From Candidatus Omnitrophota bacterium (lineage in GTDB: Bacteria > Omnitrophota > Koll11 > Tantalellales > Tantalellaceae), in contig JADGBB010000011.1 of NCBI GenBank assembly GCA_015231715.1, forward strand, positions 1 through 34,134: DNA of 34,134 nt. The letters are read 5' to 3'. A program made the position numbers and the translations under genes. Positions within the stretch are counted from its first letter, which is position 1. Every line of letters starts with the position of its first letter. The notes under the pieces were generated by a model. The model saw nothing but the letters and a program-made list of their open reading frames with translations. It was not told where the DNA came from and did not search any database. Below are positions 16,139 through 28,600 of the stretch, piece after piece.

Positions 16139-16144
16139 GGTCAA
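16116..16144 (-). promoter_or_regulatory. recN promoter, predicting a leaderless mRNA
   Basis: Read on the minus strand: TTGACC (16144-16139), a 17-nt spacer, TACGAT (16121-16116), then six bases to GTG 16109. The predicted transcription start coincides with the start codon. Confidence 0.6.
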
Positions 16145-16342
16145 TATCACTTTCAGCGTTATTTCTGCAGTATATCATCAAAGTTTTCAGATTAATATTT
16201 ACATTTAAATTATCAATGATTTACATGATTTAAATTTTTTATTATGTTTGCTGTATAAATTTTAAAATCAAATTACGATTGAAAAAGAATTTATTAACAA
16301 TACATTATGTGATATATTATTAATAGTATTTAGTTTGCATAT

Positions 16343-16498
16343 TTCAGTAAAGCAAAGTATTTTTCAAAGTTGCCTCCTAAAAACCGAAGCTGAACAGAAG
16401 TCATGCTGAGGAATGAAGTGACGAAGGATCTGCGTAACGCGGGGATTTTATTCTTCGGCCCTTTCAGGGGCTCAGAATGTCGGTACTTTTTTACTGAA
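16343..16498. repeat. Imperfect palindromic intergenic repeat
   Basis: Outer arms 16343-16359 and 16484-16498 are inverted repeats (TTCAGTAAA then AAAGTA; one arm has two extra bases). The interior from about 16401 to 16480 is richer in G and C than its surroundings and holds a loose inverted match (GCTGAGGAATGAAG against CCCTTTCAGGGGCTCAG with nearby ATTCTTCGG). The GTCATGCTGAGGAATGAAG type of sequence resembles dispersed intergenic repeats that I recall from many bacterial genomes. It has no coding potential. The rest of 16145-16674 is AT-rich without a gene; two ATTTAAAT palindromes lie at 16203-16210 and 16228-16235. Confidence 0.5.
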
Positions 16499-16561
16499 CT
16501 CGTACAAAAATTTGCAATTTGTAACATGTCGTTAGGATATAAAAAACGTAGATATTGTTTG

Positions 16562-16589
16562 TTTACTATATCAATTAATAGGGTATACT
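16562..16589 (+). promoter_or_regulatory. Weak candidate promoter of the giant gene
   Basis: TTTACT (16562-16567), 16-nt spacer, TATACT (16584-16589), about 86 nt before ATG 16675. A TATAAT at 16626-16631 is an alternative -10 box without a good -35. The region is so AT-rich that chance matches are likely. Confidence 0.25.
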
Positions 16590-16674
16590 TTATATTGTAA
16601 GTAAGTGTAAAAAAAGTTATTTATTTATAATTTTAAAGGTATTTTGAATTAACTATTATAACTTTGAGAAAAAA

Positions 16675-19600
16675 ATGAATTACAAAAATTATATAACGAA
16701 AAACAATCGAGATGCTTCTTTTGCACCAATGATTTTTCCTCGCAGGAAAATCTTTTTAAGATCAATTTCAATTTGTATTTCTTTCGTATTTTTATTTCAA
16801 CAACTTGGAATAACACAAAGTTCTAAATACAATGATTCCGAATTATTTGGCGGGTCGATACAATCTTCTTCACTTGAAAAATCTCAGCAAGGAAAATATG
16901 AGCCGTCATATTTGAAACGGTTGCAAAATAGAAGAGAAGAATTGTTAAATCAAAAAATGGCAAAATCAAATCTTATTAATGAAAATCTTATGAAAAGAAA
17001 GTTTGATAAACCGGATGAAGACCTTCCGCTTAAAAAGAAGCAGGGGACAGGCGGCAGCGACGGTACATATTATACTATTGAGGATTTTGGCATGAATGGA
17101 GAGCCGATGCAGCTTACTGCATATATTTATGAAGGCGGTTTTTCGTCCGGCAAATTACTTGAAATGGTTACATATGATATTAGTGATGCCAATGCGGCAT
17201 ACTGGAAAAATAATGCTACAGAAAATGAGAATGATGACGGTGACAAATACTGGAGTTCATCTAATCAGATAAAAGATTGGAGCAGTCTAACTGAAGACAA
17301 GGTTTTGCGTAAAACGGTTTATACCGGTTCAAAGAGCGAAGAAGTAATTGACTATGTATTATCAGCTTATGATGAAACAGGATTGCCGGGAGAGGTTACG
17401 ATATACGATAGATCCAAAGACGGCGGAGATAATCTTGATGAAACACGTACTTACAATATTGATAACCTTAATGTTAATTTTAATGCAGGTTCCTGGAAAA
17501 CATTAATGACTTACGACAGGCTAAAGAGCAGATCGGTTTACGCAGGTGAAAAAGACGAAGAAAAAATTCAATATACTCTTGGAACTTATATGTTCAATGA
17601 TCCGGCTGATTCGGAAACTAATGAAGCAAACACTTTTACGATTTATGATTATGAAGGCACTTCATTAAAAGAAACAAGAACATTTGATGTTTCCGAGATG
17701 AATGAAGATGATTACATTATGTGGAAGGAAGATCCTTCGCTTGAGAATATGGGTTCTATTTCAAATCGAACAACATATACCGGCGAAGATGGAAAAGAGA
17801 AGATGGTCTATACTCTTTCATATTTCCTTGATTCTGAAAATACTATTCAAGCATGGGAAAGAAAAGAATATGTTTATGTTGATGACCAGCTGAAAGAAAC
17901 TTTGACTTACGATATTTCTGAAGACTCTCTTACTGCTGAGGCAAAAGTTGAACTTGGTATCGGATATTTGCAGGAGCATGCGTTTTATGTCGGGGATAAA
18001 GGTTTTGAAAGAATGGATTATGCTTATTCACTTTTTGACCGCAACAATGTAAATCATCTTCTTGAGACTAAATATGTTTATGACGGCAAATCGATGCGTA
18101 ATGTTGAAACATATGACATATCGGATACGTACAATGGCGGGGTGATCTATTTGCAGGAGAGCACTGAGTACCTCGGCAGACCAGGCAGTGAATATGTTGC
18201 TTCATTTACGAGTTTTTATTCAAGCGGCAAAATAATGAAAATGACCGATTATTTGTATGAAGAAAATTCCAGAGGCGTTGAATACGCGGCAATGACAGTT
18301 GATGAAACTTTTTCTCAAAACGGGGACTTATTAGAAAAAATTGAGACAGTTAGCGATATTCTTTTTGAAGTTGACGGGATTAAGAAAGAAGACCTTAACG
18401 GTAATATCCGTAACATGAATATCAAGACTTATTACACAATGAATGGTTTTGAACGGATCGATCGTGAAGAGACAGTTAAACTATCAAATTACGCAGGACC
18501 CGGCAAGGCGGCTAATGAAGTTAGAGAAATATATGATTTTGATGAAGCCGGTCTTAGGCAAGCTGTTCCGGTAGAAAGACAAGAAATAGTAAATCAAAAA
18601 TTTAATCATAAGAATAGTCCTATGGTTAAAGATGTGCTTGTGTATTCAAGGGATGAAAACGGTATCCTTGTTAAAGATGTTTTAAAGAAAATTGTAAATT
18701 ACAACTTTGATTATTACGGCAATGTCGGGAAAAGCACAGAGACCGTTGAAAAATATGAAAATGAATTCACCAAATCTCTGCTTTACTACAAAGTCATAAG
18801 TAATGAGTATGATGACTTAATGGGGCGCCGCCGCGGTTCATCTACTAATACAGAGATGACCAGATATCTTTCTTTGGAAGCAAATGAGTTTAATAAAATT
18901 GACAGAACTGTTACAACTTCCACTAACTTAGATAATGGTTATGCTATTGATCAAGTTTTAAATATGTACGTTACGGACAGACTTGCCGATCCCGTAAATC
19001 CTGTTGAAAAACTTGTTGAACAAAAAATAACTAAAAATTTTGATATAAACGCTAAAGGTAATGCTCGTGAACAGCACATAACAACTTATAAAACCGGAAA
19101 TGACGGCAATTTTATTTTGGATGAAAATGGTCAGCGTATAGAGTCGTCATATTTGGAGATAACAAATAGAGAATTTGATGCTTATAATAATGTCATGAAT
19201 CAGCTGGTTGTATCGTATTATGACTCATCACAAAATGAGCCATATGAAGTTAAAGAGATCAGATCTTACGGATACCATCCATCAGGAACCGCTTCAATGC
19301 AAATTATAGCTTCTTATGGCGATATTGATAAAAATGAGTTGATTGATGTTTTGACGGTTGAAAATAAATCAATATCACATTTTGGTGATGTGCTTTTAAC
19401 TGTTAATACCCGTTATAATGAAGCCTCAATTCAAGATAATAAGGAAGGGGCAATAATATATTCCGGACCTATTGAGAGAGAAACTATAACCAATAAATCG
19501 TTAGATATCAGAGGCAATATTATGCTTTCTGAAAAAATACTTGAATATTATGATACCGAGATCAATGCTTTCGCATTTAACCGCGCGCAGAGAACTTCAT

Positions 19601-22600
19601 ATTCTGAATATAATTATCAAAACAGAGTTTCTACTATCACAGTTGATGATTATTCAGATCCGCTTATGAAAGATTGGAAGGCCAGGCAGATCACAAATTA
19701 TGAGGCTTATGATGATTTTGGTAATGTTCTTGAGCAAAGATCAAATCTTTATCGAATAAACGATTCAGGTATCCCGGTGCATGTTGAACTTAAAACTATT
19801 AGCATGAAATATGATCATCTGATCGCAATACGTCGAGGTAACCCGACATATTCAGAAACTATTAGGTATGACACGGAACAGCCGTCAAATGACGGACGAG
19901 TTGAGCGCATAGTGAACGAAAGTATTTTAGCAACAGATTTTGATAATAAAGGAAATGTTTTACATCAGATAACCTCATCATATCGTTACTCTCCCGGGCA
20001 TGTTGAGGCGGTAGCAGATGGGTGGGTCAAAATTTCTGGAAGTGAAACATTTAATACAAACTACACTTTTTCAGGTTATCCGCAGGAAAAAGAAATACAA
20101 TCATGGCAGTACAAAGATGTTAACGGGACTTGGTCGGAGCTATTCATTGATAAAAGAGAGATCTTTACGCTTAAGTACGATTCAAAAGGGAATGCAGTTC
20201 ATCAAGTAACGCTTACATATGATGAAAATGAACAAGAGCCGTCAGATATTAAAGAAGTTCTTAGTTCTTCTTTTGATTATTCGGGCGTTGCAATAAATCA
20301 GACCACAGCTACTTATGGAGCGATGGAGACTGATCCTCATGCCGGAATGCCGGCCCCTCTAATGTCTTCTATCATGGATATTATTAAAACAAATAACTTG
20401 GGAATAACCATCTTGGGAGATATTACTCACAGCATATCAACTACATACTATGTTATTGCAGAAGACGGAACAATGCCGGATAACTTAAATAATATCGATC
20501 TAAGCAAAATGGAAAAAACAGATCAACAAGAAGTTATGGTGCATGAATACACATCTGGTGAATATGCGTTTGACCGGTACGGTAATGTCCTTGATCAAAC
20601 AATTATTAAAAGCTATTACGATATAACCTCGATTTATGCCGATAATGAAGGATTTGTTTTGGGAGAGGAGCAGATAATCCTTAACCAGGAAGACACGATC
20701 GATATGTATGGAAATGTTCATGATTCAAGGATCATTACGTATGCGTATGATGAGGAAGAACTTGCCTCAGGTGCAAAAGAATGGGTTAAAGATTCCGGCA
20801 CATTGCAAAAAATGAAATATCTTGATTATGATCAATATGGAAATATTCTTGAAAGTACCAATAGCACATATTCAGATATCAATACTCCCGATGAAGAGGA
20901 TCTTATTAGCCACAAACATACTCAAAATACTTATTCTAATAAAAGGTTATTGCAGGCAACAACAACAACATATAGCTCTATATTTGAAACAGATGGTACA
21001 GAAATTCAAAAAACTGTTACTGATAATCATTCATTTGATGATCGAGATAATGTTTTAAGTCAAAGCACAACAAGTTCTACTTATAATCTAACTCATGAGG
21101 GGGCAGACGGGAGTGGTTGGGTAGTTACTAATAGATCCGACATATCTTATGATTTTTATGACAATAGAGGCGATGCCGCATATCAGGAAATAACAAGTTA
21201 TCAGTACAAATATGATACCAGCACAGATGCGCCTGTAACAGTTACACCTGTTTTTGTTGATACAAAAATAATGAGTAATCGCAGATATGATTCCAGGCAT
21301 AATATTGTGAATCAGCTTGTTGCAATATATAAAGATGGAATGACAGTCCCGTCAGAAGTTCAAGAAATTAGAAGCTCTGCATATACAAGTTCTGGAGTCG
21401 CAAGGATACAGTTAATTGCAACATATAGTGAATTGGATGCATCAACACTTGATGGAAACAATATATCCGCTGATACTCGTCCAAATTTTGATACATTTAT
21501 TGACCTAAGAAAAGTTGAAAATTTGAATATTGATGTTGCCGGGAATGTAATAAACAGTATGTCGACAACATATATAGGTAGCATATCAATTGAATCAGGA
21601 TCTTACGGGAAAATTATATATTCCGAAGCTGAACAAACGGACAGGCAAATAACACTGGTTCTTAAAGATGAAACAGGTAAATATGCATTTGATCTGCGTG
21701 GTAATGTTTTAAAACAGCTTGTAATTAAGAGCTATTTCAGCGGTCAGGATGTTAATGCCGATCAAGACGGATTTGTGATAAGTGAAGAACAGATAATTAC
21801 CAATGATGAAAGCACGATAGATATTTATGGATATGTTCATGATTCAGAAATAATAACTTTTGCTTATTCAGTAAATAAAGATACGTCAAACTTTGAAAAG
21901 GATAATGGTACATATCAAAAAATTGAGTATATAGACTATGATCATTATGGAAATGTTCTTGAACAGAAGATCAGCACGTATGATGATATAGTTACACCGG
22001 AGGCTGAAGACCTAATTAGTCATAAACATACATGGAATACGTATGACGGTCGAAATATGCTGACGAGTACTACAATAAAATATAATGATATATCAGAAGA
22101 ATTGGGAACAGAAATTGATAAGACAGTTATGACGAATAATTCTTTTGATAATAGAGGTAATGTTGAAGAGCAAGAAACAGTTAAATCTGTTTATAAACCT
22201 CAAGAACTCGGAGCTAATGCAGATGGATGGGTCGAAACAAGCATGACTGTGACATCTTATTATGAGTATGATAATAGAGGTGACGCAGGAATACAAGAAA
22301 CAATTACACATCAGTATCGTTATGAAGCTAACGAAAATGATAATACACAGGTTACTACTCAAGAAATATTTGTAGATAAAAAGATCATGACAAATAGGCT
22401 TTATGATTCACGTCATAATGTCGTCAATCAGTTGGTTATGACTTACCGTGATGATGCGGCTACCATTCCTTCCACAGTTCAGGAAATAAGAAATATCGGA
22501 TATTCATTCTCCGGTGTGCCGCGTATTCAAATAACAGCAACTTTTGACGCATTAGACGCATCAGGCATAATGGCGGATATTAATACTCTCTTAGATGTTG

Positions 22601-25600
22601 TAGTGGTTAATAATGAAATGATAGACACAAGCGGTAATATTTTAAAAAGTTCTTCAGTTACATATACCGGTAATATCGAAGTAGATCCTAACGGTGATAT
22701 AAATTATTCAATGGCAGAAAAAACAGATCTCCAGACAATGGAAGTTCTTAAGGATATTAGCGGTCAATATGCTTTCGATCAATACGGAAATACATTAAAA
22801 CAAAAGATCATCAAAAGCTACTATGATCCGTCTTCTGAATATGCTGATAATGGTTTTGTTTTAGGAGAAGAACAAATAATATCTAATTTTGAAGGGCAGA
22901 TAGATATTTACGGGAACACTTTGTATTCTGAAATAATCACTTATGGATATGATCCAAATCTAGATGGAACAGATCTTATCAGAGATGACGGTACACTTCA
23001 AAAGATCCAGTATCTTGATTATGATGTTTACGGAAATGTTTTGGAACAAAAGGCCAGCATTTATAATGATATCGGTAATCCTGATGCCGATAACCTTATC
23101 AGCCATAAACATATGCGGAACACATATGATGTTCGCAATATGACTACCAGCGAAACCATTACTTATAGTGATATAAGTGAAGAACCTGAAACAGAAATTG
23201 GAAAAACATATATGGTTAACCAAGACTTCGACTTAAGAGGTAACGTTATTACTCAAGAAACAGTCAGATCCATATATGATCCAACTAAAAATGGAGCTGA
23301 TGCAGAAGGATGGGTTAATGTTACACGAAGCCGCATAAATAACTATGAGTACAATAACAGAGGAGATGCAGGCAGCCAGAGTGTCGACACTTATCAATAT
23401 GTTTATGAAGAGGATTCACAGAGTAACGTTTACGTTGAAGAAAAATTTGTTTCGCGTAAAGAAATGGGCAATAGAACATATGACTCAAGACATAATATTT
23501 TAAATCAAATAGTTGTCACATATAAAGGTGACGATCAATCGGATCTGGGTATAGCAGATGTTCAGGAGATAAGAAGTAAAGGGTATACAGGTGCAGGGGT
23601 CGCTAAACAGCAACTCATCATAACTTATGAAGGGATTGATGAAACCACGCTTAACACTATTGGCAGAGTCGATAGTAATACTAGGGCTGACGCTGCTACT
23701 CTTATAGATTTAAAAGAAGTGATCAATGAAAAAGTTGATGTCAGGGGCAATATTATAAGGAGTATTACAACAACCTATGCCGGTGATGGAGTTGTAATAC
23801 AGGAAGGCGGCTATGGTGAGATCGTTTATAGTAATGCTGAAAAAATGGATAGACAAGTTGTCGAAGTACTTGCAGTTAATGGCGAATACGCATTTGATAA
23901 ATATGGCAATATTTTAAAACAAAGCGTATTGAAAAGTTACTATGATCCTGCATCAATTTATGCTGTTGACGGATTTGTTACAGCAGATGAACAAATAATA
24001 AGCAATTCTGAAGATCGTATAGATATATACGGTAATATGGGATATTCAGAGATAATTACATATGCTTATATTTCTAGTTCTGACGGCCAAAATCTAATTA
24101 GAGACAATGGTATGCTTCAGAAAATAGAACGTATTGATTATGATGTTTATGGTAATTCTCTGGAGCAAAAGATCAGTACATATTCTGATATAACTACACC
24201 TGAGGCAGAAGACTTAGTGAGCCATAAACATACATGGAATTCATTTGATGGTCGTAATATGACTTCTAGCGAGACAATTAGTTATGAAGATGTGACTGAG
24301 TCAGATAGCAGTCAGATCGACCGTGTAATCACTTTGAATACGGATTTTGACGGAACAAATATTCTTGCACAGGAAACTACTAAAGCAGTTTATACAGATA
24401 AAGGCAGTTGGGCAGATGTAAACAGAACAGTCATAAAATATGACAATTATACTAATCGCGGTGATGCTGAATATCAGAAAACTGAAAGTTACAAAATTAT
24501 GGGAACAAATGAGATATATGTCGAAACAAAAATTATAACTAATAGAAAATATGATTCCAGTCATAATGTGATAAATCAATTGCTGACTACATTTAGAGGG
24601 ACTTCGACTATTCCTGTAGATATACAAGAAATAAGAAGCCGCGGATATACCTCATCCGGCATAGCAAAAAATCAAGTTATCGCCACTTTTGGCGCTCTTA
24701 CTAATACAGGCGTAGCAGATCTTGATACATTAGTAGATGTCAAAGTGGTAAACAATGATCATATAGATGTTGTGGGGAATGTGATAAAAAGCGAAACAGT
24801 TACTTATATAGGAAATATAAGTATAAATGATAATGGAATAGGCGATATTGATTATTCACAAGCAGAAAAAAGTGATCGTCAAGTAGTGGAAGTTATAAAT
24901 GATCCGGTTACAGGAAAATATGCGATAGATAAATACGGTAATATTTTATGGCAGAACATTATAAAGAGTTATTATGATGAAACTTCTGAATATGCTGATA
25001 ATGATGGATTTGTAATGGGTGAAGAACAGAATATCATTAGCGGTACTTATGATATTTACGGTAATGTTGGTGAGTCAGAGGTAAAGACATTTGCTTATAT
25101 AGAAAATGAATCAGGAACGGCATTGATAAAAGATTCAGGAACATTACAGCTCAATACATATTCGGAATATAACAAATATGGTAATGTTTTAAAACAAAGT
25201 ATAAGCACATACGATGGACTTATCTCTATACCCGATAATTTAATAAGTCATAAAACTATAGTAAACACATATGATCATGAAACTTCCAAAAATCTAGTAA
25301 GGAGCGAGACGACAACGTATTCGAGTACAGATGAAATACAAGCGAATTACGTTGAGATGACACTTACGCTAAACAATGATTTTGATCCAAGGGGAAATGT
25401 CCTTGCTCAAAGCACAACTAAATTAGTATATGAAGATAATGATTGGGCAAGAGTAAATATAACTAATACTACATATGCTGATTATGATAATAGGGGCGAT
25501 GCCAAAACTCAAACAACCGTGAGCTATAAAGTAGCCGGTGCCAGTACAGCATATGTTGAAACAAGGGTAATGACAAATAGGAATTTTGATTCCCGACATA

Positions 25601-28600
25601 ATGTAGTTAATCAGTTATCCAGCACATATAGAGGAACAGAAGCTATTCCCGGTGATCCTGTTGATGTCCAAGAAATAAGAAGCCGAGGATATACTTCATC
25701 AGGTGTAGCAAGACAACAAGTTATAGCAACATTCGGCGCTCTCACACTAGAAGGTGAAGCGGACATAGATACACTGGTAGATGTAAAAGTAGTTAACAAT
25801 GATCTTATAGACGTTGCAGGTAATGTAATAAAGAGTGAAACAGTAACATATATAGGAAATATAATTATAGAAGATAATGGAACTGGAGCTATAGATTATT
25901 CACGAGCTGAAAAAAGTGATCGGCAGACGGTTGAAGTATTAAAAGATCCACCGGTGACAGGTAAATATGCAATAGACAAATACGGAAATATTTTAAAACA
26001 GACTATAATAAAAAGTTATTATGATGAGACATCAATTTATAAAGATGCGGAAGGCTTTGTAATAGGAGAGGAACAAGTAATAGCTAGTAGCGGACATGAC
26101 ATATACGGGAATGTAGGCAGATCAGAAATTATCACATATGCCTATAATGAAAACGATGCGGGAACAGAACTCGTCCCGGATACAGGGACACTAGAGATCA
26201 ATAAGTATTTGGAATACGACCAATATAACAATGTTGTAGAACAAAGTGTAAGTACATATGATGGGATATTAGAAGATGAATCTAATCTTATAAGCCACAA
26301 AACAACATTAAATACTTATGATATTACGGGTAAAAAACTCCTTGAAACAGAAACGATAACATATTCCGGCACAATAGAAATTGCGGAAAATTTTGTCGAT
26401 AAGACACATACCACAAATACATTATTCGATACAAGAGGTAATGTTCTTGCTCAGAATACAGATTCTTACGCTTATGCCATCAACCATTTAGCGGCAGATA
26501 ATGACGGATGGGTGCAACTCAACCATACTGAAACAATTTACTCCGATTATGACAATAGAGGCGATGCCGGCAGTCAAATTACTGAGACATCGCAGTTTAG
26601 GGAAAACGAACGAGGCGAATGGACAGAACTATTTCAGGATAAACGTGTTACAACAAATCGTGTCTATGATTCCAGGCATAATGTTGTGAATCAACTTGTA
26701 GCGACTTATGCCATAGAGAATTCTGATGTGCCGACTGAAGTTCAAGAGATCAGAAGCAGCGGTTATACCTCATCTGGAGTTGCTCGCATGCAACTAATTG
26801 CTGTCTACGGATCATTAAACGCTGATGGTGAGGCTGCGGATGAAATGACATTCGTAGATTTTAAAATAGTAAATAATCAGATTATATCCGTTACAGGTAA
26901 TATTATTAAAAGTGTAACAACAACATATGAAGGTAAGGTTGAGATAATAAAAACTTTAGATGGTCAAGGATATACGGTTTACGGTAATATTGATCATTCC
27001 CAGGCAAAAGTGGTAGACCGTGAAACAGTTCAAGTAACGAAATTCGATATCTCAGGTAATCCTCTAGAAAAAAATGTACTAAAAGAATATTATGAGCCGA
27101 ATAATGAATATGCAGGCACAGATGGTTTTGCTGCCGGTGAATCGCAGATTATTATAAATATATATGATGATTTAGGAAGAGACATATCTGAATCAGACGT
27201 TATAACATATGCATATGATCAGGGTGCTACTGATACCGGAACATTCCAACATACAGTTTATGACAGTTATGATACTAAAGGTAATGTGCTTATAAGTTCC
27301 GTAAGTACATACGATGGTATTACAGCTATTGAGGCTAACCTTATAAGCCATAAGTCTACTACAAATGTCTATGACGAAAAAGGCAAGAACTTGACCGAAA
27401 GTACAACGATAACATACAAAAGCACTATAGAAGATCCGGCATATTTTGTTGAAAAATCAATTGCCCGAAATAATGCTTTTGATACAAGAGGCAATGTACT
27501 AACTCAGACAAGTGAAACATATGGCTATGATGGAACAGACTGGATTATTTTGAATCATACAGCAACAACAAACGGTGATTATGATTCTAGGGGCGATGCA
27601 GGCAGTCAAGTTACAGAAACATGGCAGTATAGGAAAAACGCTACAGGTGAATGGGAAGAACTTTTTCAAGATAAACGTATTATAACTAACCGAACATATG
27701 ATTCCAGGCATAATATTTTGAATCAGCTTGTTGCGACATATACAATTGAAGGTTCAGATATTCCGACAGAAGTCCAAGAGATAAGAAGTTATGGTTACAC
27801 ATCAGCCGGAGTTGCAAGAACTCAACTTATAGCTGTTTATAGAGCATTAAATGCTACCGGAGATGCAGCGGACGAAAATACATTTGTGGACTTCAAAATT
27901 GTAAATAATGAAAAGATCAGTGTTACCGGAAATATTATAAAAAGCGTAACAACAACATACCTAGGAGACATCGAGATACTTAAAATTGCGGATAGTGAAG
28001 GAAATATTATTTGCGGTGATTTTGATTATTCACGTGCAGAATCCGTTGATAGAGAAACAATTGAAGTAGCAGTATTCGATATTAAAGGCAATCCTCTGGA
28101 GCAGACAGTTTTAAAAGAATATTATGAACCCAATAACGAATATGCAGAGACAGATGGTTTTGCTAAAGGTGATCTGCAAGAAATAAAAAACACATTCGAT
28201 TTGTTGGGAAGAGATATATCAGTATCGGATGTTATCACATACGCATACGTCGAAAATGCCACTAAGACTGATCTCGTAAAAGATGCAGGAACATTCCAAC
28301 ATACAGTTTATGACAGTTATGATGCGCATGGAAATGTGCTTGAAAGTTCCGTAAGCACTTATGAGGGTACTACTGCTTTAGAGACGAACATGATCAATCA
28401 TAAGGTTATTACAAATGTATATGACGGATCAGGCAAAAATTTACTTGAAAGCACAGCGATTACATACAAAAGCACGATAGAAGACCGGTCAAATTTTGTT
28501 GAAAAATCAATTGTCCGAAATAATACTTTTGACATAAGAGGGAATGTCCTGACTCAGACAACTGAAACTTATGCTTTTGATAGAACAGAAGCAACCCCCG

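Noticed and set aside
16330..16600. Two overlapping 65-residue ORFs, one on each strand, between recN and the giant gene
   Set aside because: Both run through the palindromic repeat, lack a ribosome binding site and look like translations of repeat sequence.
16110..16674. tRNA or other RNA gene in the recN upstream region
   Set aside because: No cloverleaf, TTCGA-type T-loop or CCA end was found on either strand; the only structure is the palindromic repeat.
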